A stretch of 7,299 nt of DNA from Chloroflexota bacterium. Its GTDB lineage: Bacteria > Chloroflexota > Dehalococcoidia > SM23-28-2 > RBG-16-64-32. Shown piece by piece: positions 1 to 6,081 of this stretch. The position numbers and the translations under genes are program-made. Every line of letters begins with the position of its first letter. The stretch's first letter is position 1. Location of the stretch: positions 3,147 to 10,445 of the forward strand of contig VBJT01000198.1 in the NCBI GenBank assembly GCA_005880075.1, in the 5' to 3' direction. Under the pieces are notes generated by a model. That model worked only from the letters and a program-made list of their open reading frames with translations, was not told where the DNA came from and did no database searches.

Positions 1-783
1 ATCGGCCGGGCTATCGCCCTACGCCTGGCCGAAGACGGCGCTGACATCGTGGTCTCCGCTATCGCGCGAGCGCCGGAAGCGATGCCGCCGCACGAGCGCG
101 AAGCCGGCTGGCGTGGCGCGCAATCCGTCGCGGACGAGATCGAGGCCGTGGGACGCCAAGCGCTTGGGCTGGATGTCGATGTCACGAGTCCCTCGGCCGT
201 CCAGGAGATGGTCGAGTGGACGGTCAGCGAACTCGGGCGCATCGACATCTTGGTGAACAACGCTGGGCTGGCGCTTGTCTCCGGCAAGAAGAACCTCTGG
301 GAGATGGAGGACGACGAGTGGCTCCGGGAAATCGATGTCAACCTCAACGGCGTCTACCACTGCTGCAAAGCGGTCGCAAGGGCCTTCGTTGAACAAGACG
401 AAGGCGGACGGATCATCAACATCTCCTCCCTCGCGGGCCGCGTCGCCCAGCCGCAGTACGGCGGCTACACTCCGGCCAAATTCGCGGTCATTGGACTCAC
501 CCAGCTGCTTGCGCTCGAGCTGGCGCCGCATAACGTCACCGTGAACGCCGTCTGTCCCGGCTCCACGGACACCGATATGATGGACGGCACATTCCGGCGA
601 ACGGGCGAGCGAATGGGTGTCCCCTTCGAGATGGTCAAGCAAGGCGTGAAGCGCTTCATCCCGCTGGTGCGGCAGGCCGACCCGGCGGAGATTGCCGCCG
701 TGGTCGCCTACCTCGCATCGCCGTCGGCGGCATACATTACCGGTCAGGCGATCAGTGTGGACGGCGGCATCGGGATGCGCTAA
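1..783 (+). CDS. Short-chain dehydrogenase/reductase (SDR), 5'-truncated
   Basis: NAD(P)-dependent oxidoreductase of the classical SDR family, acting in the cytoplasm on an unidentified alcohol or carbonyl substrate. The frame is open from base 1 and the first visible residues (IGRAIALRLAEDGADIVV) are the tail of the Rossmann TGxxxGIG motif, so only some 15-20 N-terminal residues are missing; 260 residues remain. The NNAG motif is at visible residues 86-89. The catalytic triad is S143, Y156 and K160 (YTPAK), with the expected 13-residue Ser-Tyr spacing. The NAVCPGST loop follows, and the C-terminus ends in the usual ITGQAISVDGG. The stretch after beta-2 is longer than in minimal SDRs (PEAMPPHEREAGWRG). 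It is the first visible gene of a likely operon, with the PPOX gene starting 17 nt downstream. The family is certain; the substrate and NAD versus NADP preference are not readable. Confidence 0.95.
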   Translation: MGRAIALRLAEDGADIVVSAIARAPEAMPPHEREAGWRGAQSVADEIEAVGRQALGLDVDVTSPSAVQEMVEWTVSELGRIDILVNNAGLALVSGKKNLWEMEDDEWLREIDVNLNGVYHCCKAVARAFVEQDEGGRIINISSLAGRVAQPQYGGYTPAKFAVIGLTQLLALELAPHNVTVNAVCPGSTDTDMMDGTFRRTGERMGVPFEMVKQGVKRFIPLVRQADPAEIAAVVAYLASPSAAYITGQAISVDGGIGMR

Positions 784-800
784 CAGACGGAGGACTGGAC

Positions 801-1232
801 GTGAACGAACAGATGCGGGCCTTTCTGGAGAGGTATCATTCGGCGGCGATGACAACGCTGCGCGCCGACGGGACACCGCATGTCGCGAGAGTCGGTGTAG
901 CGCTCGTGGACGGCCAAGTGTGGAGTTCCGGCACCCAGACGCGCCTCAGGACGAAGTATCTGCGCCGCGACCCGCGCTCGACCCTATTCGTCTTCGATGC
1001 GGAGTTTCGCTGGATCGCCCTCGAGAGCCGCGTAACGATCCTTGATAGCCCAGATGCGCCTGAGCTGAACCTACGGCTGTTTCAGCTAATGCAGCAGGGA
1101 ATGGACGTCCCGGAGGGCCAAATCAACTGGTTTGGTAGGACAATTAGTCACGAGGAGTTCCTGAAAACGATGGTTGAGGAGCAGCGGCTGATCTACGAGC
1201 TCGAAATCATTCGCTTCTACGGGATGTACTGA
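801..1232 (+). CDS. PPOX-class (pyridoxamine-phosphate-oxidase-fold) flavin/F420-type protein
   Basis: A 143-residue protein with the split-barrel fold shared by pyridoxamine 5'-phosphate oxidases, FMN-binding proteins and small F420-dependent reductases. Supporting stretches are the N-terminal LRADGTPHVARVGVALVDG (strands of the barrel), then SSGTQTRLRTKYLRRDPRST near residues 42-62, the cofactor-phosphate-binding region typical of this class, then FRWIALESRVTIL. The length is normal for single-domain members. The start is GTG at 801: GGAGGA at 789-794 lies 6 nt upstream, and the barrel begins soon after, so no longer version is needed. Its position between an SDR and a crotonase-like gene, with short gaps, suggests co-transcription and a redox role in the same pathway. 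Whether it uses FMN or F420 cannot be decided here; genuine PdxH is unlikely because the protein is too short. Confidence 0.85.
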   Translation: MNEQMRAFLERYHSAAMTTLRADGTPHVARVGVALVDGQVWSSGTQTRLRTKYLRRDPRSTLFVFDAEFRWIALESRVTILDSPDAPELNLRLFQLMQQGMDVPEGQINWFGRTISHEEFLKTMVEEQRLIYELEIIRFYGMY

Positions 1233-1242
1233 GGAGAAGGGC

Positions 1243-2046
1243 ATGACCTACGAGCAAATAACCTACGAAAAGGCGGACGGTATCGCCACAATCACGCTGA
1301 ACCGGCCGGAGAGGATGAACGCCTTCACGCCTGTGATGCTTGACGAGTGGTACGCAGCGCTCCTCGACTCGCATACGGACGCCGACGTACGCGTCGTGAT
1401 CCTGACCGGCGCCGGGCGGGGGTTCTGCGCGGGCGCCGATCTTTCCGGCGGTGAAGGCGTTTCGCTGCTGCATCGGAGCGCGTCGCAGGTCGACAACAGA
1501 AACTTCCTGCGAGACAGCGTACAACGCATCCCTCGTCTCGTCTCGATTATGGAGAAGCCGTACATCGCCGCAGTCAACGGCGCGGCTGTCGGCGCCGGCA
1601 TGGACATGGCCTCAATGTGCGACATGCGTTTTGCGGCGGACACTGCGCGCTTCGGAATGACCTACGTCCGCATGGGCCTGATCCCCGGCGACGGCGGCTG
1701 CTATTTCCTGCCACGCGTCGTCGGAATGGCTAAGGCATTGGACCTCATTTGGTCCGGTCGCATCTTCGACGCCCAGGAGGCGCTATCGATGGGCTACCTG
1801 AGCGCCCTCGTCCCGTCGGACGAGCTGGTGGCGTACACCCAAGAGTACGCGACGCGCCTAGTGAAGGGGCCCGCCGTGGCAATCCAGCAGGCGAAGCGTC
1901 TTGCCTACCGCTCGCAGGAACTAAGCCTCGACGCGGCGCTCGACCTCGCCCAGCAGGCGATGTTCATTGCGCAGAGTACCGAAGACTCGCGCGAGGGCCC
2001 GCGCGCGTTCGTCGAGAAGCGCGAACCGCAGTTCAAGGGGCGTTAG
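1243..2046 (+). CDS. Enoyl-CoA hydratase/isomerase (crotonase superfamily)
   Basis: A 267-residue crotonase-fold protein of normal length, acting on an acyl-CoA thioester. The first oxyanion-hole loop is GAGRGFCAGAD at residues 56-66 and the second is AAVNGAAVGAGMDMASMCD at 109-127. The GLIPGDGG turn lies around residues 145-152, and the C-terminus has the common REGPRAFVEKREPQFKGR ending. Aligned by eye to rat mitochondrial enoyl-CoA hydratase, the position of Glu144 is Y141 and that of Glu164 is D167. An additional acidic residue, D150, sits in the IPGDGG turn, so simple hydratase activity should not be assumed; isomerase or another crotonase reaction is possible. The ATG at 1243 has GAGGAG at 1231-1236, which overlaps the stop codon of the PPOX gene, supporting one transcript. 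The 3' end overlaps the converging CapA-like gene by 14 nt. Confidence 0.92.
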   Translation: MTYEQITYEKADGIATITLNRPERMNAFTPVMLDEWYAALLDSHTDADVRVVILTGAGRGFCAGADLSGGEGVSLLHRSASQVDNRNFLRDSVQRIPRLVSIMEKPYIAAVNGAAVGAGMDMASMCDMRFAADTARFGMTYVRMGLIPGDGGCYFLPRVVGMAKALDLIWSGRIFDAQEALSMGYLSALVPSDELVAYTQEYATRLVKGPAVAIQQAKRLAYRSQELSLDAALDLAQQAMFIAQSTEDSREGPRAFVEKREPQFKGR

Positions 2047-3169
2047 CGGGCGATTCCGTGGGCGCCAACCCCGCCGCCAGCTGCTCACTCGCTGCCTTCA
2101 TCTCATCGAGAGCCGCCTGGCGCTCCTCGCCCTCCAGCAGGCGCGGCTGGGCGTAGTTCTCGATTATCGTCGGGACGAATTCGACGCCGACGAGTTTGTC
2201 GTCGTAGAAGGTGTACTTCCCGAGGACGCCGACGCGCGTTTCGTAGCTCCACATCTGGTCGAAGATGAAATTGCCGTGCGCGTAGGCGATGAATTTGCCC
2301 TGGTAAATCTCCACCGCCTGGATCCAGTGCGGGTGGTTGCCAATGAGCAAGTCTGCTCCGGCATCGACTGCCAAATGCGCGATCTCGACCGGGTTGTCGT
2401 CCGCGACGGGCGGCACCGCTGAAGGAATGCGGACGTACTCCTGTCCCCAGTGCACAGAGACCGCTAAAACATCCACCTTCGGTCGCAACGCCTTAATCTG
2501 GGCGATCATTAAACCCCGATCGAGAGGTTGCTCGACGCCGTTATAGGCAAGAAAGCCGAACTTGACCCCTCGCACGTCCATGATTGCCGGCGTGTCCCGG
2601 TCAGCCCAGTGCATGCCGGCCGCCTCGAGATGCTGAATCGTCTCCTGGACCGCCTCCTGGCCGTGATTCGCGATGTGGTTATTCTCCAGCGTCACCACAT
2701 CCACCCCCGCCGCCTGAAAGGCTGCCGTGATGCCCGGCCGGCCGCAGAAGACCAAGCCGCTATCGTGATAGGCGCAATCGTCGATCAGTGGCGCCTCGAG
2801 GTTGATTACCGTCAGGTCCGCGCCTGATGTGATGTCCTTCGTAGCCGCCACTGGGTACAGGAAATCGTCACCCTGGTTCCGAATAGTGACGTCCACGTAG
2901 CGCGCGGGAATAACGTCACCAGTTGCGATCAGGGTGCGCACGCGGGAAGGATCGAGTTTCAGCGGCGAGAGGTCGCGCGGCGGGAAAATGCCCGCCAAAC
3001 TCAGCGCGGGGAGCGGGGTCGGCGAAGGAGTCGGTCGCGGAGATGTTGACCGCGTTGCGGACGGCGAGCCATTGCGCGCGGCATTCTCGTGCGAACCATC
3101 GCCACTAGAGCAAGCCGCGCTCATGAACACGCCCGCAAAGAGGATGACGATTGCGGCTTTGCTAATCAC
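2033..3169 (-). CDS. CapA-family metallophosphatase-like lipoprotein
   Basis: A 378-residue protein related to CapA/PgsA (poly-gamma-glutamate synthesis protein family, calcineurin-like fold). Residues 1-20 form a short lipoprotein signal (K4, hydrophobic 5-15, then MSAAC with Cys20 as the lipidation site; Ser at -3 is slightly atypical). A Ser/Pro/Thr-rich linker covers about 34-54. Domain motifs in order: ATGD (D85), INLEAP (122-127), LENNHIANHG (161-170), VHWGQEY (239-245), DAGADLLIGNHPHWIQ (269-284) and AHGNFIFD (297-304). These match the metal-binding blocks of CapA proteins. It is predicted to sit outside the membrane, anchored by lipid. The GTG start at 3169 is preceded by an in-frame TGA and gives the signal peptide directly; no clear Shine-Dalgarno is seen. 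No other capsule genes are nearby, so polyglutamate synthesis itself is not implied. The stretches at residues 186-195 and 209-220 look short for the family. Confidence 0.9.
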   Translation of the reverse strand: MISKAAIVILFAGVFMSAACSSGDGSHENAARNGSPSATRSTSPRPTPSPTPLPALSLAGIFPPRDLSPLKLDPSRVRTLIATGDVIPARYVDVTIRNQGDDFLYPVAATKDITSGADLTVINLEAPLIDDCAYHDSGLVFCGRPGITAAFQAAGVDVVTLENNHIANHGQEAVQETIQHLEAAGMHWADRDTPAIMDVRGVKFGFLAYNGVEQPLDRGLMIAQIKALRPKVDVLAVSVHWGQEYVRIPSAVPPVADDNPVEIAHLAVDAGADLLIGNHPHWIQAVEIYQGKFIAYAHGNFIFDQMWSYETRVGVLGKYTFYDDKLVGVEFVPTIIENYAQPRLLEGEERQAALDEMKAASEQLAAGLAPTESPANAP

Positions 3170-3189
3170 TGTTCACTAACCACTAATCA
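3162..3189. repeat. Four tandem copies of a 7-bp repeat at the CapA-like gene start
   Basis: On the plus strand the units are CTAATCA, CTGTTCA, CTAACCA and CTAATCA, with the first and last identical and a weak fifth copy following. On the minus strand this reads TGATTAG, TGGTTAG, TGAACAG, TGATTAG. The array supplies the GTG start and codons 2-3 of the CapA-like gene and the bases where its ribosome binding site would be. Function unknown. Confidence 0.75.
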
Positions 3190-3196
3190 CCAATCG

Positions 3197-3204
3197 AGTA
3201 TACT
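3197..3204. promoter_or_regulatory. Palindromic AGTATACT, possible -10 element of the divergent spacer
   Basis: The 8-bp palindrome reads TATACT on both strands, so it could act as a -10 box for the acyl-CoA dehydrogenase gene (25 nt before its ATG) and for the CapA-like gene (27 nt before its GTG). No convincing -35 box is found at 16-18 nt in either direction. A second TATACT lies in the other divergent spacer of this window, at 6024-6029. Confidence 0.4.
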
Positions 3205-3228
3205 TGTCGCCGTTCACGGGAGGCGCCC

Positions 3229-4337
3229 ATGGAGTTCCGCTTCACGCCCGAAGAGGAGGCGTTTCGCAGCGAGATACGCACGTTCCTGCGTCCTGAGTTG
3301 CCGCCCGACTGGGGCCAGCAAGCCGGAGTCGGCGCGCTCGGGGAAGGCAGTGACGCCCGCTGGGAGTTCCTTCGGCAGTTCCAAAAGAAGCTGGCCGCCA
3401 AGGGCTGGCTCACGCTCGGCTGGCCCGCCGAGCACGGTGGCCTCGCTGCCACCCACATGATGCAAGTCATCTACAACGAGGAGATGTCCTATCACCGCGC
3501 GCCCACGCAGCTCGGCGTCGGCCCTGACCGCGTCGGCCCGACCATCATCCTCTACGGCACCGACAACCAGAAGCAGAAGCACTTGCCGGCCATCGCCGCC
3601 GGGCGCGGGCTCCGACCTCGCTTCCCTCCAGACGCGGGCGGTCGCAGACGGAGATTTCTTCGTCATCGACGGCCAGAAGATATGGACTTCACTCGCGCAC
3701 AAGGCTGATATGTGCATTCTCTTGGCGAGGACGGATCAGGATGCCCCGAAGCACAAGGGCATCAGCTACCTCCTGCTTGATATGAATACGCCGGGCATCG
3801 AAGTCCGCCCGCTTTTGGATCTGACGAACCGCCACACCTTCAACCAGCTCTTTTTCGAGAACGTGCGCGTGCCTCGCGATTGTCTCATAGGTGAACTCAA
3901 CCGCGGCTGGTACATCGCCGCTGCCACGCTCGATTTCGAACGGTCCGGCATCAATCGCGTCGTCGCGGGCATTCGCATCTACGAGGAGTTGGTGGAGTAC
4001 GCTGCGCAGACACGGCACAACGGTGGGGCCCTCATCGACGATGGAAGCGTGCGCCACAAATTGGCAGAGCTCGCGATCGAGTTTCAGGCCGGCCGCCTCC
4101 TCTCATACCGCGTTGCGTCCATGCAGGCGCGCGGCCAGATCCCAAACGCCGAGGCATCAATGTCCAAGCTCTATGGCTCGGAGCTTCAACAGCGGGCCCG
4201 GCACCAACTGTGCGCCGATGGCAGGGCGGCTCGAACAGTATTATCTCTTCGCCTCCGCCCTGACTGTTGCCGCCGGCACAAGCGAGATCATGAGAGGCAT
4301 CATCGCCGGACGGGGCCTCGGCCTGCCCCGGGGCTAA
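3229..4337 (+). pseudogene. Acyl-CoA dehydrogenase, disrupted by two internal frameshifting deletions
   Basis: Remains of a FAD-dependent acyl-CoA dehydrogenase (alpha,beta-desaturation of acyl-CoA). The start is well supported: ATG at 3229 with GGGAGG at 3218-3223. Frame 1 encodes the N-terminal helical domain and start of the beta domain (WPAEHGG, YHRAP, GVGPDRVGPTIILYGT) to about 3600. The protein then continues in frame 2 from 3602 (GAGSDLASLQTRA, DGQKIWTS, then HTFNQLFFENVRVP, ending SKLYGSELQQR near 4195). It resumes in frame 3 at about 4194 (CAPMAGRLEQYYLFASAL, AAGTSEIMRG, RGLGLPRG) with TAA at 4335-4337. At the first junction the conserved xxWCQxFSEP stretch before GAGSD is missing. 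At the second, some 20 residues of the C-terminal helical domain are missing. Restoring about 35 and 62 nt gives roughly 400 residues, the usual family size. As sequenced no full enzyme can be made; assembly or amplification error is possible. Confidence 0.88.
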
Positions 4338-4351
4338 CTGCGCAACTTAGG

Positions 4352-4891
4352 TTGGAGCCGCCCGCAGCCGAACCAGCGCCCTCGCAAGATTCCACCCAAT
4401 CGCCGCCCGGTCGAGCGCCGGCGTATCAATATCTTCTCGTGGTCCTGGTCGCGCTCGTCGGCGGACTGCTCGGCATCATCGGCGCGTTCTTCCAGGAAGC
4501 GCAGAGCACACTTACCTACATTCTCCTGCCGTTCATCGGCGCCCCGCTGATCGAAGAAGCGCTCAAGCCATCCGGAATCTATCTCGCCCTGCTCTGGTGG
4601 CCCCGCGCGCTGCGCAGCCAGCTCCTCACGGCGCTCTTCTGCGCGCTCTCCGGGCTCGTCTTCGGCATTATCGAGAGCCTCGTCTACGTGACTCTGTACG
4701 TGGACAATCCGTCGGACGAGTTCATCGTCTGCCTGGGGCTGAACCAGCAGGTCATAGATTGGGCGGCGGGGCGCAAAAAGCTACCCAGGGCAAGCCGCAA
4801 CTTCTACATCGCGGCCGTCGTCATCCACGGAACGTACAACCTCACCGCTGTGATTCTCACCATTAGCGGCGTCATCAACTTTAACGAATGA
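4352..4891 (+). CDS. PrsW-like intramembrane protease family protein, probably missing an internal segment
   Basis: An integral membrane protein resembling PrsW, a glutamic-type intramembrane protease family (CAAX-protease-like). From the proposed TTG at 4352 it has 179 residues: a Pro-rich cytoplasmic-style N-terminus, a first hydrophobic helix around residues 30-50, a helix with APLIEEALK (E68, E69, K72), a helix with FGIIESLVY (E108), and a last helix with HGTYN (H159, N163). These match the EExxK, FExxxY and HxxxD motifs of PrsW, with Asn for the last Asp. Family members usually have another helix with an R...H motif between the second and last motifs; here the sequence jumps from SDEFIV to CLGLNQ at 4721-4735. 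The start is uncertain: the frame is open upstream through the dehydrogenase remains, and the weak AGG before TTG is the only signal. Activity is doubtful. Confidence 0.7.
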   Translation: MEPPAAEPAPSQDSTQSPPGRAPAYQYLLVVLVALVGGLLGIIGAFFQEAQSTLTYILLPFIGAPLIEEALKPSGIYLALLWWPRALRSQLLTALFCALSGLVFGIIESLVYVTLYVDNPSDEFIVCLGLNQQVIDWAAGRKKLPRASRNFYIAAVVIHGTYNLTAVILTISGVINFNE

Positions 4892-4906
4892 AGATGCGCC
4901 TGTAGA

Positions 4907-4922
4907 GGCGGCGAGCGCCGCT
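4907..4922. terminator. Small GC hairpin between convergent genes
   Basis: GCGGC at 4908-4912 pairs with GCCGC at 4917-4921 around a GAGC loop, with a G-T wobble outside. It sits between the stop of the PrsW-like gene and the stop of the minus-strand barrel gene, where a shared terminator would be expected. There is no T-run on either side, so an intrinsic terminator is only a possibility. Confidence 0.25.
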
Positions 4923-6012
4923 AGCTCGCCTGTCGCAGTCTGCGGAACTCTTCGCCCAGTATCGACCAAACAATCTCCGGCCGCGCGCATCTGATCTGCG
5001 ACATCGAGGACGTGCCCTCGTAGCTCCACGCAGCGAGGTGTGTGGCCCCTAGCTCTTCGGCGACGCGGATACCGGTTAGGAGCTCATCCTCCCGCCCTTG
5101 CGGGATGCTGAACGCCTGGAGCCAGAGCTGCAGCACGCGCCCGTGCTTCTGCACTGCCGCCCTGGCCTCCTCGCCGTAAACATGCATGAATTGCTCGGGC
5201 TCGGCGCCAAAAATGTACCAGTACGGGTCGCACCCGAAGATATCGAGGTCCGGGATGGCGGCTGCTGCATCGAAGTTGCCCACGCCGATATGCATCATCG
5301 CCTGGACCGCGCTCGGGTCTGGTTGCACGCCGCGCTTCTCAAGTGCTCCACGGACGCGCTTCTCCGGCTGCGGGAACCCGTGCGCGGTTAGGTCCGTAGG
5401 GAGCAGGCACAAGGCGTTGCGCATTCCCTTCTCGTGCCCGTATCGGCAGAGATCGGTCAGCAGTTCGGTCAGGGACGCCTCGCGGAAGGCGCGTACCTCT
5501 GGGCTGAACTCGGCGGGCATCGGGTGACAGTAGCGATCATGGAAGAGGCTAAGGCAGACGACGCAGCGGCAGGCACAGGCTCCCGAGAAGTCCCGTCGCC
5601 AGAGGGCGGCATAGAAGTGCGGCTCATCCCAGAAGAGCACCTCTCCGCCGGCCGCGGCGGAGGCGTCGATCCATCCGCACAAGAACTTTCGGGTCTCGGG
5701 ATGGTTCGGGCAGGCCGCGCCCACACGCCGCCCATCCGAGAGCACTTGCCAGGTCTCCGGGTGATCGAGCGGGAAGCGAGTAAGTGTCTCGCCAGAGAAG
5801 ATTCCGGCGACGCCCCACGGATCGAACCAGACCTCGAGCCCGAGCGCCCGCGTCGCGTCCACGATCTCATGCATCGTCTCGCGATAGTAGGCCAGATCGG
5901 TTTCGCTGTAGCAGTGGACTACATAGGTGCAGCCGTGCTCGGCGATATCACGGAGATCGTCGCGCGCCTGCCTCATCGCGCGAGCCGAGAAGTAGCTTAC
6001 CCCCGTTTGCAT
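4921..6012 (-). CDS. Uncharacterised protein, probable (beta/alpha)8-barrel with cysteine cluster
   Basis: I do not recognise this 363-residue protein. Its sequence alternates short hydrophobic strands and helices in a TIM-barrel rhythm. Candidate strands are GVSYFS (4-9), YVVHCYSE (30-37), LEVWFDPWG (59-67), EVLFWDEPHF (124-133), ALCLLPTD (200-207), LDIFGCDPYW (256-265), VLQLWLQAFS (293-302) and THLAAWSYEG (324-333). The end of strand 4 carries D129 and E130, a common place for catalytic acids in glycoside-hydrolase-like barrels. Just after it, ACACRCVVC (145-153) has four cysteines, C146, C148, C150 and C153, which could bind a metal. There is no signal peptide or membrane helix, so it is probably cytoplasmic. 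ATG at 6012 has only a weak GCGGGG upstream; TATACT ends 11 nt before it, so a leaderless or nearly leaderless transcript is possible. A sugar- or glycoside-related role is a guess. Confidence 0.82.
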   Translation of the reverse strand: MQTGVSYFSARAMRQARDDLRDIAEHGCTYVVHCYSETDLAYYRETMHEIVDATRALGLEVWFDPWGVAGIFSGETLTRFPLDHPETWQVLSDGRRVGAACPNHPETRKFLCGWIDASAAAGGEVLFWDEPHFYAALWRRDFSGACACRCVVCLSLFHDRYCHPMPAEFSPEVRAFREASLTELLTDLCRYGHEKGMRNALCLLPTDLTAHGFPQPEKRVRGALEKRGVQPDPSAVQAMMHIGVGNFDAAAAIPDLDIFGCDPYWYIFGAEPEQFMHVYGEEARAAVQKHGRVLQLWLQAFSIPQGREDELLTGIRVAEELGATHLAAWSYEGTSSMSQIRCARPEIVWSILGEEFRRLRQAS

Positions 6013-6023
6013 GCCCCGCAGTC

Positions 6024-6029
6024 AGTATA
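6024..6029 (-). promoter_or_regulatory. Possible -10 box (TATACT) for the minus-strand barrel gene
   Basis: TATACT on the minus strand ends 11 nt before the ATG at 6012. A start site about 7 nt downstream of it would leave only a few nucleotides of leader, consistent with the weak ribosome binding site. No clear -35 box is visible. Confidence 0.35.
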
Positions 6030-6066
6030 GAGGCAGCGGCGGTTAGAAGCTAAGTGGGCGATTCCC

Positions 6067-6072
6067 TATCAT
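6067..6072 (+). promoter_or_regulatory. Possible -10 box (TATCAT) for the histidine phosphatase gene
   Basis: TATCAT ends 9 nt before the ATG at 6082. TTAGAA at 6043-6048, 18 nt upstream, is a poor -35 match. Transcription would begin almost at the start codon, matching the lack of a properly spaced Shine-Dalgarno (GGAG at 6077-6080 is only 1 nt from the ATG). Confidence 0.3.
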
Positions 6073-6081
6073 GGCTGGAGC

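Noticed and set aside
19..876. A 285-codon open frame on the minus strand.
   Set aside because: It is antisense to the SDR gene, whose catalytic motifs are certain, and its translation is Arg/Asp/His-rich with no recognisable domain; it is a by-product of GC-rich codon use.
2033..3169. A capsule or polyglutamate synthesis locus, based on the CapA-like protein.
   Set aside because: No CapB, CapC or CapD/PgsBCE partner is present; single CapA-like lipoproteins occur widely outside capsule loci.
3214..3717. A minus-strand 167-codon frame opposite the dehydrogenase N-terminus.
   Set aside because: It is a shadow of the GC-rich coding strand; the plus strand has a strong Shine-Dalgarno and clear family motifs.
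3710..4891. One continuous 393-codon frame joining the middle of the acyl-CoA dehydrogenase to the PrsW-like protein, suggestive of a novel fusion.
   Set aside because: Between about 4196 and 4351 the frame translates to Arg/His-rich nonsense, while the true dehydrogenase C-terminus and its stop lie in another frame. The fusion is an accident of the second deletion.
5434..6030. A 198-codon plus-strand frame opposite the barrel gene.
   Set aside because: It has no domain, low-complexity composition and no ribosome binding site, and it lies entirely against a gene with coherent strand-helix patterning.
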